Assembly (NCBI RefSeq): GCF_004000805.1
Contig: NZ_BILY01000011.1
Coordinates: 62,001 to 126,000, forward strand
Direction of reading: 5' to 3'
DNA length: 64,000 bases
From: Paenibacillus glycanilyticus NBRC 16618
GTDB taxonomy: Bacteria; Bacillota; Bacilli; Paenibacillales; Paenibacillaceae
Both the position numbers and the translations under genes were made by a program. Shown one piece after another: positions 26,572 to 37,467 of the stretch (within the stretch, counting starts at the first letter, position 1; each line of letters opens with the position of its first letter). The notes below the pieces were generated by a model. The model was not told where the DNA came from. It worked only from the letters and a program-made list of their open reading frames with translations, and ran no database searches.

Positions 26572-27793
26572 GGATTTCTGCCTCCTTCACGCCGTAGTAG
26601 CCAGGTTTAGTAAAGAGGTTACTGCGGATCAGCAATTGAATCAGCAGACGCGCCAAGAAGATGTTGGTCACGATACTTACGAGAATACTGAAGATCATCG
26701 TTAGAGCGAAGCCGCGGATTGCGCCGTTACCGATGAAGTAAAGGACCGCACAAGAAATGATATTCGTTACGTTCGCGTCCATTATGGTACGGAACGAGTT
26801 TTTCGAACCGGCCTTCAGGGAAGACAGCAGGCTCTTGCCGCTGCGAATCTCTTCCTTGATCCGCTCGTACATAATGATATTGGCGTCAACCGCCATGCCT
26901 ATACCGAGCACAAACGCCGCGATGCCCGGCAAGGTTAGCGTAGCGTTCATCAGCTCAAACACCACAACGAGCAGCCAAGTATAGGAAATAACCGTAATAC
27001 CGGCCACAAAGCCAGGAACACGGAACAAGACGACTAGCAAAATCAAAATGATAACTGTGCCGATAACGCCAGCGCCTACTGTATCCTCAAGAGATTTTTG
27101 ACCAAGCTTTGCGCCTACGCTTTGCGTATATTTCTCCGTCAGCTTCAGCGGCAATGCGCCGAGGTTGATCGTGTCTTTTAGGTTATTAGCCTCGTCAAGG
27201 GAATAGTTACCCGAGATTTGTGCCGTACCGCCTGTAATTGGATAGTTGACCGATGGGCTGGACAACAATTTGTCGTCAAGGTAAATCGACAACGTTTTGC
27301 CTGTCAGCTTGGTTGTTACATCCTCGAACTTTTTAGCGTCTTTCAGTTTGATGGTAATCATCGGATTGCCCAATTGGTCAAACTCGACTTTGGCGCCATT
27401 CTGCACGAAGTCGTTGCCTTGCAGCTCTACCGTGCCGTCCGGACCGCGGAATGTCAGATTAACCGGCTTTTTCAGCATTTCCCTGATTGCTGTTTCGTCC
27501 GTAACGCCAGCAATTTTTACGCGGATCCGGTTGCTGCCTTCACGTGTAATTTCAGGCTCGGCAATCCCGTTCGCGTCAATCCTTTGCTCCAGGCTTTTCG
27601 CTGTTTCCTTGAGCGATTCAGGCGTTACCTGTTCGCCGCCTTCAAGTGGTGAGGCTTCGTACAATACCTCGAATCCGCCTTTCAAGTCAAGACCGAGCCG
27701 GATATCTTTGACAAGAGCCGGGCTCGTCCATGCGATAGCGCCAAACATGATGACAACGACCGCAAGGAAGGCAGTTAATCTCTTCCAGTTCAT
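26561..27793 (-). CDS. secD: Protein translocase subunit SecD
   Basis: SecD of 410 residues: TM1, an extracytoplasmic P1 head (about 30-230), then five TM helices. The signature LGLDLKGGFEVLYEA (about 33-47) and the TM4 segment LGIGMAVDANIIMYERIKEE are present; the Asp in the latter is part of the proton path. The P1 head looks shorter than in enterobacteria, as is common in Firmicutes. A strong promoter lies just upstream. Confidence 0.95.
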   Translation of the reverse strand: MNWKRLTAFLAVVVIMFGAIAWTSPALVKDIRLGLDLKGGFEVLYEASPLEGGEQVTPESLKETAKSLEQRIDANGIAEPEITREGSNRIRVKIAGVTDETAIREMLKKPVNLTFRGPDGTVELQGNDFVQNGAKVEFDQLGNPMITIKLKDAKKFEDVTTKLTGKTLSIYLDDKLLSSPSVNYPITGGTAQISGNYSLDEANNLKDTINLGALPLKLTEKYTQSVGAKLGQKSLEDTVGAGVIGTVIILILLVVLFRVPGFVAGITVISYTWLLVVVFELMNATLTLPGIAAFVLGIGMAVDANIIMYERIKEEIRSGKSLLSSLKAGSKNSFRTIMDANVTNIISCAVLYFIGNGAIRGFALTMIFSILVSIVTNIFLARLLIQLLIRSNLFTKPGYYGVKEAEIRAL

Positions 27794-27828
27794 ACGTACA
27801 TAGTCCCCCTTAAGATCTCAATATTCCT

Positions 27829-27857
27829 ATTATACTTAGGTTGTACTTGCGTGTAAA
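27829..27857 (-). promoter_or_regulatory. Sigma-A promoter of secD-secF
   Basis: TTTACA (27857-27852), a 17-bp spacer and TATAAT (27834-27829) on the minus strand, followed by AAGGGGGA and the secD start. Confidence 0.8.
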
Positions 27858-27867
27858 ATTGCACGAC

Positions 27868-27902
27868 AAAAAAAAGAAAACCCTTCCGTTAGAAATGGTT
27901 TC
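27868..27902 (-). terminator. Terminator at the end of comN
   Basis: Hairpin GGAAACC...GGTTTTC with an inner TTTC/GGAA pair, then TTTTTTTT on the minus strand. It overlaps the last codons of comN and lies just ahead of the secD promoter. Confidence 0.6.
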
Positions 27903-28128
27903 CCCGAAAAGCGCTCAGCGTCATAAAGTTCATAAATTTTGTCACCTTTAAGGACAAGATATCGTTTACGATCTGATGAAGCTCCGGCTGACCGGTCTTG
28001 CTATACTTCTCGCTTACGCATTCCCAAATCTCTTTCCCCGTTACATGTTCGTATCCGATGAGATGAAATTCTTCCGCCTTGCTGTTGCACAGCTGTTCGA
28101 TCGCGCTGTTCAGATCCTCATCTCCCAC
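27889..28128 (-). CDS. comN: ComN-like post-transcriptional regulator
   Basis: A 79-residue protein of the family that includes B. subtilis ComN (YrzD), which promotes accumulation of comE mRNA and is found next to secDF and spoVB, as here. GTG at 28128 is the chosen start because AAGGAGGAG lies eight bases upstream; an in-frame TTG further up would place that site inside the gene. The sequence is acidic and helical (LIGYEHVTGKEIWECVSEKY), without membrane segments or cysteine motifs. Function is transferred from the family and position. Confidence 0.8.
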   Translation of the reverse strand: MGDEDLNSAIEQLCNSKAEEFHLIGYEHVTGKEIWECVSEKYSKTGQPELHQIVNDILSLKVTKFMNFMTLSAFRGNHF

Positions 28129-28325
28129 GGCTGTCTCCTCCTTCTGGCCTTGCAAATGCCTATCCCGATAGTGATAACTGTCCTCCTACCTATTCGCTGC
28201 CGCTTGTCGATTTTCCTGCTGAATCTTTTGAATTGATAAATTTGGATGATTCATGATTCGGACATGCCGCGCATAAAGATGTACGGATACAATAGGTGGG
28301 ATTATTGAAGAGATGAGGGCGACGA

Positions 28326-29885
28326 ATGACGAAGCAAACGTTTATAAAAGGGGCTATGATTCTGCTGGCCGCCGGCATCATTAACCGGCTGCTCGGTTTT
28401 GTTCCGCGTATTGCTCTCCCGAGAATCATCGGAGCGGAAGGCGTCGGGCTGTACCAGCTCAGCTACCCGTTCTTGACGGTTATGCTGACCGTTATAACAG
28501 GCGGCATTCCGCTGGCCATTACCAAATGGACGGCTGAAGCCGTATCTCGCGGCGACTCTACGCGGGTCAAACAAATTTTCCGGACAGCAATGGGCCTTAC
28601 AATCGTACTAGCTATCGTGATGACGGCTGCGCTGCTCCTCTTCGCGAAATGGATTACGACCCATCTGCTAACCGACTCCAGGGTCTATCAGACGTTTTTG
28701 GTTATGACGCCTCTGATGCTTATCATAGGAGTTTCCTCGGTCTACCGGGGCTACTTCCAAGGCATGCAAAATATGATACCGTCCGCTGCCTCGCAAATCA
28801 TTGAAACCGTCATCCGCATAATCGGCTCCCTAACCTTTGCTTCCCTGCTGCTTCCGCGGGGGATCGAATGGGCTGCTGCCGGCGCCATGCTTGGAGTTGT
28901 CGCGGGAGAGATTGGCGCTCTAGCCGTTCTTCTCTGGACATATGCGAAGGAACACGGGAAGTCCAAGTCCGCTCCAAAACATGAATCCGATGATCTGCAC
29001 GAAGAAAATACCCCGGTGCTTCGCCGCTTGCTTGGCCTGTCCATTCCGGTTACCGGAAGCCGGATGGTTGGCTCCTTGTCTTATTTGCTGGAATCGATTC
29101 TAACCGCCCGGAGCCTTGCTGCCGCGGGAATTGCAACCGGTGTAGCCACTGCCCAATACGGCGCGCTGCAAGGGATGATCATTCCGCTGCTGCTCCTGCC
29201 AACGGCGCTAACCTTCTCGCTTGCTTCCTCCCTGGTTCCTTCATTATCCGAAGCGGCGGCCAAGGGAGACAAAGCATCCATCCATATCCGCATGCATCAA
29301 TCGATGCGGCTGGCTCTTGTTGCGGGAGCTCCGTTTGTTGTCGTGATGTGGCTGTTTGCCGAACCGATCTGCCGTCTGCTCTACAATCAGGCAGATATTG
29401 CTCCGATGCTCCAGCTGATAGCTCCGATCGGCATATTCATTTATTTGCAAGCTCCCCTGCAGGCTGCTCTTCAAGCTTTGAACAAGCCCGGAACAGCGCT
29501 GATGAACACGTTTATCGGGGCGGCCGTCAAACTCGTTCTGATCGTTATGCTTGCCTCAAAGCCCGAGCTTGGCATATACGGCGCGCTTATCGCGATTAAC
29601 GTCAATATCGTGCTCGTTACGGTCCTCCACGGCATCAGCGTATTGCGCTTTATTGGCTTCCATATGCAGGTTCTCGATTTCGTAAAGGTTGGAGCAGCCA
29701 TGATCGTTATGGGCGCTGCCGCCAGATGGATGATGAACACCCAGCCATTAACGCTCGAATGGATCAATCTGATGCTGGCCTGCATGATCAGCGGAATCCT
29801 GTATCTGCTCTTAATGGTCTGGATGAAAATAATCGACCGCTACGATATCGCCCGCATCCCGGTTCTGGGACAATGGTTCAAATGA
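28326..29885 (+). CDS. spoVB: Stage V sporulation protein B, MATE/MurJ-superfamily flippase
   Basis: A 519-residue membrane protein with about 14 TM helices of the polysaccharide-export (MOP) superfamily. The N-terminus KGAMILLAAGIINRLLGFVPRIALPR is typical of SpoVB, which is needed for spore cortex peptidoglycan, probably as a lipid-linked precursor flippase. It stands alone on the plus strand between comN and the DUF421 gene, as in B. subtilis. The start ATG follows GAGGGCGACGA. GATACAAT (28286-28293) resembles a sigma-E -10, but no matching -35 is clear. Confidence 0.9.
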   Translation: MTKQTFIKGAMILLAAGIINRLLGFVPRIALPRIIGAEGVGLYQLSYPFLTVMLTVITGGIPLAITKWTAEAVSRGDSTRVKQIFRTAMGLTIVLAIVMTAALLLFAKWITTHLLTDSRVYQTFLVMTPLMLIIGVSSVYRGYFQGMQNMIPSAASQIIETVIRIIGSLTFASLLLPRGIEWAAAGAMLGVVAGEIGALAVLLWTYAKEHGKSKSAPKHESDDLHEENTPVLRRLLGLSIPVTGSRMVGSLSYLLESILTARSLAAAGIATGVATAQYGALQGMIIPLLLLPTALTFSLASSLVPSLSEAAAKGDKASIHIRMHQSMRLALVAGAPFVVVMWLFAEPICRLLYNQADIAPMLQLIAPIGIFIYLQAPLQAALQALNKPGTALMNTFIGAAVKLVLIVMLASKPELGIYGALIAINVNIVLVTVLHGISVLRFIGFHMQVLDFVKVGAAMIVMGAAARWMMNTQPLTLEWINLMLACMISGILYLLLMVWMKIIDRYDIARIPVLGQWFK

Positions 29886-29896
29886 GACGCCGCAAG

Positions 29897-29978
29897 AAAA
29901 AGCCGTGCTTTCTTGACCGGAAGCGCCCCCCTGTCCAAATACGTCAGGGGGGCGTTCCGGCTAGGAGCGCGGCTTTTT
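29897..29978. terminator. Bidirectional terminator between spoVB and the DUF421 gene
   Basis: Two nested stems: outer AAAAAGCCG/CGGCTTTTT (29897-29905 with 29970-29978) and a GC-rich inner stem (29917-29933 with 29945-29960). It serves two convergent genes and includes the last codons of the minus-strand gene. Confidence 0.8.
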
Positions 29979-30713
29979 GTCGCAATCGATAAACAGCTTT
30001 CCTTTATGGTCAATCGTGCAGAGAAAGACTTCCTTGAAATCGTGCACGCCCTGTTCCTGCAGCACATTTTTTAGCCAGAATCTGGTTTTGTCGAGCTTGG
30101 CCAAATTCTCATCCTGAACTTTGCCGTCCATGATCAGCGGGATCGGCAGCATTTCGAACCGGAAACGGGCAGGCGTCTGGGATTGAGGCTTTAAGATGGG
30201 CTCGTCAGCAGCCGTCTTTGCTTGTTGCTCTTTTTGCGGCTCCTCTTGTTCCTTGGTCTCCGCGTTTTCTTTCTCGACAATCGATAATTTGCCCGTCGTC
30301 TCGAGAATCGCAAACTCGACATCCGCCACGTTGGTGATCTTATTTTCCCTTAATTGAAGCAACAAATCGTCCAGATTATAGCGCTGCTTGCGCATGACAT
30401 CCCGGTTAAGCTTGCCTTTCGCAATGATGAAGCTTGGTTTCCCGTCAAACCATAACCTGAGCTTGCGGTTTTTCAAAGCAATAAACGCAATGCCCACCTG
30501 AACGATTAACAATACGACCATGGGCAAAATGCCTTCCCACATGGAACGGTCTACATCTTCGATGACGATAACGGCAATCTCGGCGATCATGACGGAGATT
30601 ACCAGGTCAAACACGGAAAGCTTTCCAATTTCCCTTTTTCCCATAAAACGCATGATCAGAAATACGATGAAGTAAATCAATACGGTTCGGAGCAGCATGC
30701 TCCCATATTCCAT
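29961..30713 (-). CDS. DUF421 membrane protein, YrbG/YetF-like
   Basis: A 250-residue protein starting MEYGSMLLRTVLIY at 30713, after GAGGAGG; 15 more in-frame codons upstream lack a ribosome-binding site. Three TM helices (about 5-75, containing FMGKREIGKLSVFDLVISVMIAE) are followed by the DUF421 cytoplasmic domain (KPSFIIAKGKLNRDVMRKQRYNLDDLL). A Glu/Gln-rich linker (about 165-195) separates a C-terminal DUF421-like tail. B. subtilis YrbG sits in the same place. The biochemical function is unknown; relatives affect spore germination or membrane state. Confidence 0.85.
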   Translation of the reverse strand: MEYGSMLLRTVLIYFIVFLIMRFMGKREIGKLSVFDLVISVMIAEIAVIVIEDVDRSMWEGILPMVVLLIVQVGIAFIALKNRKLRLWFDGKPSFIIAKGKLNRDVMRKQRYNLDDLLLQLRENKITNVADVEFAILETTGKLSIVEKENAETKEQEEPQKEQQAKTAADEPILKPQSQTPARFRFEMLPIPLIMDGKVQDENLAKLDKTRFWLKNVLQEQGVHDFKEVFLCTIDHKGKLFIDCDKKPRS

Positions 30714-30829
30714 CCTAACCGCCTCCTCGTTTTTGTCATGCCAGCTTCGGAACAGCACGTAAAGCTATTCTGGCCTTCAGCCTGACACATCATGCGATAA
30801 ACGGAGTAACGAATTTATGGGTAAATAAC

Positions 30830-32149
30830 CTATGGCAGCACAATAAAATAGATATATATGGTGGATATAACAAGGGCAAGCAGCGTTAACGGCGCTCCGA
30901 TTTTCAGGAAGTCCATGTAGCTGAAGCCTTTGCCTTCCCGCATGGCGAGACCCGCTACAACTACGTTTGCCGATGCCCCGATAAGGGTTCCGTTGCCGCC
31001 TAAACAAGCGCCAAGCGATAGCGACCACCATAAAGGATTAAGATCATCGGGATTGGCAATGTTCATCTGAACTCCCAGATCTTGAATAAGCGGAATCATC
31101 GTCGCCACAAACGGGATATTGTCTATCGTCGCGGAAGCGATACCCGACACCCATAAGATCAGCATAGAGGTCTTGGTCATATCGCCGGAAGTAATCTGCA
31201 GCGTGACATTGGCCAGATCCGATATGATGTTCGTCTCCACGAGACCGCCAACAAGCATAAACAATCCGATAAAGAAAAAGATCGTCTCCCACTCCACCGT
31301 GTCAAAGGCCGCCTCAGCGTCCTCCCTCTTCACCCCGATCAACATAAGAAGCGTGGCACCGCCCAAAGCAATCGCTGCCGCTTCAACGTGAATGACCGAG
31401 TGTAGAACAAAGCCGGCAATCGTCAGCAGCAGGATGGTTAAAGACTTTATCATCAACTTACGGTCCGTGATGTAATCCTCCGCTTTTAAGTCCATAAGCT
31501 CTTGCTTTGATTCGTCGGTTACAATGAGCTTTTTCCGATAAATCCAGACAAGCAGGGCGATTGTGACAACCAGGATAACAAGAATAACCGGCGCAAGGTT
31601 TACAAGAAAATCATTAAACGTTAAATTCTCGTTCCCCGAACCAATCATGATATTAGGCGGATCGCCAATCAAAGTAGCCGTTCCTCCGATATTGCTCGAC
31701 AAGATTTCAGCCAGCAGGAATGGCACCGGCGTGATTTTCAGTATACGGGTAATCGAGAACGTAATCGGAACGATCAAAAGCACGGTCGTTACATTATCGA
31801 GAAAAGCCGAACCGAGACCCGTAAGCAAAGACAGGATAATAAAAATTTTAACCGGGTCGCCTTTCGCGGTCTGCGCCGCTTTTACGGCTGCATACTGGAA
31901 CACGCCTGTCTTATTCGCAATGCCAACCAGGATCATCATCCCAATCAACAAGAATATGGTTCCCCATTCGATGTGTTCGGTAAAAGCCAGCTTCATATCC
32001 AATACGCCAAGCACAATCATGATGACCGCACCAAATAAAGCAATGACGGTACGGTTTATTTTCTCCGTAATGATGATGGCATACGTTATGAGGAAAATAA
32101 CGACAGCAGCCGTTACCTGCCAGGCAGCAGGATGGTAAATCTGTTCCAA
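30830..32149 (-). CDS. ArsB/NhaD-family ion transporter (SLC13-like permease)
   Basis: Polytopic membrane protein of about 439 residues with 11-12 TM helices. It has the two inverted repeat motifs of the ion transporter superfamily: SAFLDNVTTVLLIVP with NIGGTATLIGDPPNIMIG in the first half, and SATIDNIPFVATMIP with GGNGTLIGASANVVV in the second. Likely a sodium/proton or anion transporter; the substrate cannot be told. The chosen start is TTG at 32149, seven bases after AAGGAG. A longer frame to 32182 would have that site inside it. Confidence 0.83.
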   Translation of the reverse strand: MEQIYHPAAWQVTAAVVIFLITYAIIITEKINRTVIALFGAVIMIVLGVLDMKLAFTEHIEWGTIFLLIGMMILVGIANKTGVFQYAAVKAAQTAKGDPVKIFIILSLLTGLGSAFLDNVTTVLLIVPITFSITRILKITPVPFLLAEILSSNIGGTATLIGDPPNIMIGSGNENLTFNDFLVNLAPVILVILVVTIALLVWIYRKKLIVTDESKQELMDLKAEDYITDRKLMIKSLTILLLTIAGFVLHSVIHVEAAAIALGGATLLMLIGVKREDAEAAFDTVEWETIFFFIGLFMLVGGLVETNIISDLANVTLQITSGDMTKTSMLILWVSGIASATIDNIPFVATMIPLIQDLGVQMNIANPDDLNPLWWSLSLGACLGGNGTLIGASANVVVAGLAMREGKGFSYMDFLKIGAPLTLLALVISTIYIYFIVLP

Positions 32150-32298
32150 ATCAACAACTCCTTGTTTCAGCGATTCAAACAATAAAGCACATTATACAAA
32201 AAAGTTGTAAATATCGTCCAGTCAAGCCAAACGACAGGTCTATTCGGGGCAGCTTGACCATAAGGTGTACTAATAGTCTTGTACAAGGGGGGAATAAG

Positions 32299-32691
32299 AT
32301 GAATTCGATCAAATCGATCGCCCGGCCGCCGCGTATCGGCTCTCCGCTAATTGCAGGCGTTATATATTCGATTATTTGGCTTGCTATAGGCGCACTGTTG
32401 CTTTCGTGTTTGCTTTACTTCAGCAATATGAAGGAAAACAACCTGCCTCAGTACTCGCTTGCCATCCATGGCTTCTCCGCTCTGGCCGGAGGTTTCGTGT
32501 CGGGCAAACGCTCCGGCATGAAAGGCTGGTATCATGGCGCCCTGCTTGGCCTTATTTACGGCATTACCGTGTTAACCATCGGTTTCTTGGCAGCCAACAG
32601 CGGATTGTCCGGCAAAAGCGCCATTATGCTGCTTGCCGCTATGCTGGCTGGCGCCTTTGGCGGAATGATCGGGGTTAACCTTAAGAAATAA
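32299..32691 (+). CDS. TIGR04086-family membrane protein (YrzE-like)
   Basis: A 130-residue protein with four TM helices, Gly/Ala-rich, ending in LKK. ATG at 32299 is preceded by AAGGGGGGA. B. subtilis has the small membrane protein gene yrzE at the same place between spoVB and yajC. No motif points to a function. It is one of the few plus-strand genes here and converges on yajC. Confidence 0.8.
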   Translation: MNSIKSIARPPRIGSPLIAGVIYSIIWLAIGALLLSCLLYFSNMKENNLPQYSLAIHGFSALAGGFVSGKRSGMKGWYHGALLGLIYGITVLTIGFLAANSGLSGKSAIMLLAAMLAGAFGGMIGVNLKK

Positions 32692-32736
32692 CGGTAATGA
32701 ATAACGAGGCCTCTGCACATACTACATGCATGCAAA

Positions 32737-32769
32737 AAAAGAAGCTGACCCTAAGGATCAGCTTCTTTT
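32737..32769. terminator. Bidirectional terminator between the YrzE-like gene and yajC
   Basis: A 12-bp stem AAAAGAAGCTGA/TCAGCTTCTTTT (32737-32748 with 32758-32769), flanked by A-rich and T-rich runs on either side. Confidence 0.88.
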
Positions 32770-32778
32770 CATTTCGCA

Positions 32779-33093
32779 TTATTCCGTTGCTGCCGGTGCG
32801 CTGTTCAATACGGAGCTGATTGCGCTGCGGTCAAACGTCATCTTAGTCGTATCGTTTACGCGAAGTACAACCGTGTCGTCCGTAAGTTCAACGATTGTGC
32901 CTTGAAGGCCGCCAATCGTTTGAATTTTATCGCCCTTCTTCAACTGGCTGAGAAGCGAGTTCCGCTGTTTCGTTTTCTTCTGTTGCGGACGGATAAGCAA
33001 GAAATAGAACACTGCAAACATCAGAATAAAAGGCCAAATCATTTGGAAAATATTCGTGCTGCCTGCTCCATCTGCTGCTAGATATGTCGTCAT
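32779..33093 (-). CDS. yajC: Preprotein translocase subunit YajC
   Basis: A 104-residue protein: one N-terminal TM helix (IWPFILMFAVFYFLLIRPQQ) and the conserved cytoplasmic part with RPQQKKTKQRN, LKKGDKIQTIGGLQGTIVE. An auxiliary Sec component, here grouped with queA-tgt as in many bacteria. It is the last gene of the ruv-queA-tgt run. Confidence 0.95.
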   Translation of the reverse strand: MTTYLAADGAGSTNIFQMIWPFILMFAVFYFLLIRPQQKKTKQRNSLLSQLKKGDKIQTIGGLQGTIVELTDDTVVLRVNDTTKMTFDRSAISSVLNSAPAATE

Positions 33094-33124
33094 GGAAATT
33101 CCCCCCTTTCCCTAAAATCTAAGC

Positions 33125-34261
<1,137 letters not shown>

Positions 34262-34307
34262 TCATTCTTCCTGTCTATTTGAATTATCGTGCTTGCGCAA
34301 GCTGGTG

Positions 34308-35354
34308 CTAATAGATAAACATGGCGTCGCCGAAGCTGAAGAACCGGTATTCTTCACGGACAGCTTCCCCGTAAGCCTTCATTATCGCATCCCGTCCGGC
34401 CAGTGCGCTGACCAGCATAACAAGCGTCGATTTCGGCAAATGGAAGTTTGTCAGCAGGGCATCTACCAGCTTAAAGTCGTATCCCGGGAAAATAAAAATA
34501 TCCGTCCAGCCGTTGCATGCCTCAATAGATCCGCCTTCAAACCTTGCGGCTACCGTCTCAAGCGTTCTCGAGGAGGTTGTGCCCACAGCTATTATACGGG
34601 CTCCCGACGATTTGGCTTCATTTATTATTTCGGCATTTTGTTCATCCAGCTCGTAATACTCCGAATGCATTTCATGCTCTTCAACTTTATCAACGGACAT
34701 CGGCCGGAAGGTGCCCAAACCGACATGCAGGGTAATGTAGGCAAGCTTAACCCCTTTGTCGACCAGCTGCTGCAGAAACTCCTTCGTGAAATGAAGCCCT
34801 GCCGTTGGAGCTGCCGCAGAGCCCTCATGCTTGGCGTATACGGTCTGGTAGCGTTCTCTCTCCTCAAGCCTTTCCTTGATATAAGGAGGCAGAGGCATTT
34901 CCCCCAGACGGTCGAGCAGCTCCTGGAAGATGCCCTCGTACTGGAAGCGGATCGTCCGTCCTCCCATATCGCCTTCATCCTCCACTACCGCACGAAGAAG
35001 AGGTTCACCGCTTCCGTTGTCGCCGAACCACAACTCGGAGCCTACCTTTATACGCTTGGCCGGCTTGGCCAAAGTCTCCCAGCGGTCGCCCTCCAGCTGT
35101 TTCAGAAGCAACAGCTCGATCTTCGCGCCTGTATCGGGCTTTACTCCTGTGAGACGGGCCGGAATAACGCGCGTGTTGTTCAGAACAAGCACATCTCCCG
35201 CTTTCATATACTCGGCGAGATCCTTAAAGGTGCGGTGGGCGATTTCGCCCGTCTCTTTGTTAAGCGCCAGAAGTCTGGATGCCGTACGATCCGCAAGAGG
35301 CGTTTGGGCAATCAGATGTTCGGGCAATTCAAAATCAAACCAATCTACATTCAT
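34308..35354 (-). CDS. queA: S-adenosylmethionine:tRNA ribosyltransferase-isomerase
   Basis: Converts preQ1-tRNA to epoxyqueuosine-tRNA by transferring the ribosyl part of SAM; 348 residues, full length. Family motifs are [12 protein letters not shown] at the N-terminus, [23 protein letters not shown] and the C-terminal [20 protein letters not shown]. It starts 8 bp after the SpoIID-like gene ends and forms a unit with tgt and yajC. Confidence 0.97.
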   Translation of the reverse strand: MNVDWFDFELPEHLIAQTPLADRTASRLLALNKETGEIAHRTFKDLAEYMKAGDVLVLNNTRVIPARLTGVKPDTGAKIELLLLKQLEGDRWETLAKPAKRIKVGSELWFGDNGSGEPLLRAVVEDEGDMGGRTIRFQYEGIFQELLDRLGEMPLPPYIKERLEERERYQTVYAKHEGSAAAPTAGLHFTKEFLQQLVDKGVKLAYITLHVGLGTFRPMSVDKVEEHEMHSEYYELDEQNAEIINEAKSSGARIIAVGTTSSRTLETVAARFEGGSIEACNGWTDIFIFPGYDFKLVDALLTNFHLPKSTLVMLVSALAGRDAIMKAYGEAVREEYRFFSFGDAMFIY

Positions 35355-35361
35355 GAATCAA

Positions 35362-37467
35362 TCATTCCTTAGCGATGGTTACATCTTTATAGTAGTATTG
35401 CAAGATATAAGAGTAGTCATACCCTTGCTGCGCCAGACCTAATGCTCCGTATTGAGATAATCCGATCCCGTGGCCGTTCCCCGATCCGACAAAACGGAAG
35501 GAAGGATCCTTGGTTGTCGCGCGGAGCTGGCTGTCTCCGTTCATAACCATAACGTTGCCGTCAGCCTGCGTGACTTTGCCGCCTGCCTGAATCATATAGA
35601 CAGGCTGCGCGGAAGAAGTCTTCGTGCGGGTCGAGCCGTTAGCCCCAAGCATGGTCACCTTGGCCGTCTCGTCTACCTTAAATAACGTGCTAGGCAAACC
35701 GCCAAGCGCCGAACGAAGCGCATCTGGATATTTTACATTGTAAGCCTGTCCATTGACAAGCAATTGGGTAACACGGCCGGATGGTCCAGTTTTTCCGACC
35801 TGCAAGGAAGTGATCGGCCCCGTAACGCTCGCCTGCTTCGTCATCGTAGCGAGAAGCTCCGCGGACGTAAACGGACCTTTCACCCAGGACATCGCGTTAT
35901 TCTCGACCGCTTTGTCCAGAACGGCAACAACCGTTCCTTTATTCACTTGTCCGACTAACGCAACGGAATCTTCCACCTTCGGATTTTTCCGCACTTTGGA
36001 GCCGTCCGTATTCACGGTCATCAGCTTAACGCCTGCCGCATTCGTCTGACCCGAATCGGTCAGCAGATCCTCGCGGATATAACCGGTCGCGTTGTTCGGA
36101 AGAGCAACGCGGTACCAGGCATACAAGCCTTTCTCCGAAGAGCTGTCCGTCGGGCTGGAAACGCTCTTCAGGTAGGCAACGGAATTGCCCCAAATTTCCG
36201 AAGCATCGGCCGTTTTGCCACCGCCGTTCGACGAGAACAAGGCCTCAATAAGCTTGCCGTTGTACAGCATCACTTCGCCGGCCGTCTCGTCCACCGCTTG
36301 AATGGTAGCAGGCTTCTCGGTTACAGTGCCTTGATATTCCTGGCTGCTTACGGTATCCACCACATTGGCGATTTGGAAGCCTGAACCCTGGTACAACGCA
36401 TACGTGCGTGCCGCTACCGCCTGGGCTTTAAGCGCTTCAAGCGGCCATGACGCGATCATCTCTCCGCCTACTACCGAATACAAATATTGCTCGAACGGCA
36501 GCTCGTTAACGACGGCCAGCTTGCCGTTAAATTCGCTGACCTCGAATTGCCCCCGGTAAGTCCGGCCGCTGCGTTCCGTCAACTTGATCGCGCTGTCGCC
36601 GGCCGGCATGATCCGTACTTTAGCATTATTAACCGGGAACGCGTAAAGCGTAACCGGGTTGTCAGCTTTGCCGCTTAATGTATGGTCGTTGCGTTCCAGA
36701 AGATAAGCGGAATCGTCCGCCGTCTTCAGCCCGCTGCCCGCTGCGCCGGCTGCCGTCTTCACGACGTTAAGCTCGGCCGAGCTGGCTGCCGCGCCAACAA
36801 ACACGGAATAACGCGCATTTGCGCTTCCGTCAGTCTTGCGTACGCCTACGAACGCATCCACTCCCGCTGCGCTAAAGGCATCGGAAGCTTTTACCGCCTC
36901 CGCTTCGGAAGCGTAAGTTGTTGCGCTTTCCAGATGGAACGGTCCTTGAATAACCGCTTTAGCGCTTCCGATAAGCTTGCTGATCGTGCTGTCCGCCGAC
37001 CATTTGGTCATGGCCGCCGCAGCATCTGCCGCATTGCCGTATGTACCTTCCGCTACCTGATAAACCGTCTTTCCTTTTTTCTTCAGGGACGTAATAAAGC
37101 CGCTCCCCGACAAGGCTTGCAGCCTCTTATAAACGGCGAGAGCCGTATCAAAGCTTTCCGTCTCGATTACTTTTACCTTGTAGTCGTCCTTCGCAATCCG
37201 GGACTGCACATTCGCCCCGGTATTAACCCACGGTACCGTACCCGAAGGATCGCTCATGCCTATCGTTAAACCGCCGGCAGAAGAAAATGTAGCCGCAGCC
37301 GTATTTGCCTGATATTTCCCCGGCAATTGCAGATAGATGGCAACACGGATCGTATCAAGCTGCGGAACGGCGCCAAGCGAAGGCTTGGCCCACCAAGTCG
37401 ATACAAACAAAAGTCCGGCGATCGTAAGCAGGGATAACCGCTTAAACGACCATCGTTGAAATTTCAT
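35362..37467 (-). CDS. SpoIID/LytB-like protein with SPOR-like repeats and a split catalytic domain
   Basis: Secreted or membrane-anchored protein of 701 residues: hydrophobic N-terminus (about 8-30), two SPOR-like repeats (about 65-150 and 155-240), then the SpoIID lytic-transglycosylase fold (about 290-450; ELPFEQYLYSVVGGEMIASWP with the catalytic Glu in GEM). An SH3-like stretch (WYRVALPNNATGYIREDLL onward) and about 190 residues come between this and the closing SpoIID motif GNGHGIGLSQYGALG near the C-terminus. It probably trims glycan strands during sporulation or growth. The ATG at 37467 overlaps the previous stop (TGATG), implying translational coupling. Confidence 0.85.
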   Translation of the reverse strand: MKFQRWSFKRLSLLTIAGLLFVSTWWAKPSLGAVPQLDTIRVAIYLQLPGKYQANTAAATFSSAGGLTIGMSDPSGTVPWVNTGANVQSRIAKDDYKVKVIETESFDTALAVYKRLQALSGSGFITSLKKKGKTVYQVAEGTYGNAADAAAAMTKWSADSTISKLIGSAKAVIQGPFHLESATTYASEAEAVKASDAFSAAGVDAFVGVRKTDGSANARYSVFVGAAASSAELNVVKTAAGAAGSGLKTADDSAYLLERNDHTLSGKADNPVTLYAFPVNNAKVRIMPAGDSAIKLTERSGRTYRGQFEVSEFNGKLAVVNELPFEQYLYSVVGGEMIASWPLEALKAQAVAARTYALYQGSGFQIANVVDTVSSQEYQGTVTEKPATIQAVDETAGEVMLYNGKLIEALFSSNGGGKTADASEIWGNSVAYLKSVSSPTDSSSEKGLYAWYRVALPNNATGYIREDLLTDSGQTNAAGVKLMTVNTDGSKVRKNPKVEDSVALVGQVNKGTVVAVLDKAVENNAMSWVKGPFTSAELLATMTKQASVTGPITSLQVGKTGPSGRVTQLLVNGQAYNVKYPDALRSALGGLPSTLFKVDETAKVTMLGANGSTRTKTSSAQPVYMIQAGGKVTQADGNVMVMNGDSQLRATTKDPSFRFVGSGNGHGIGLSQYGALGLAQQGYDYSYILQYYYKDVTIAKE

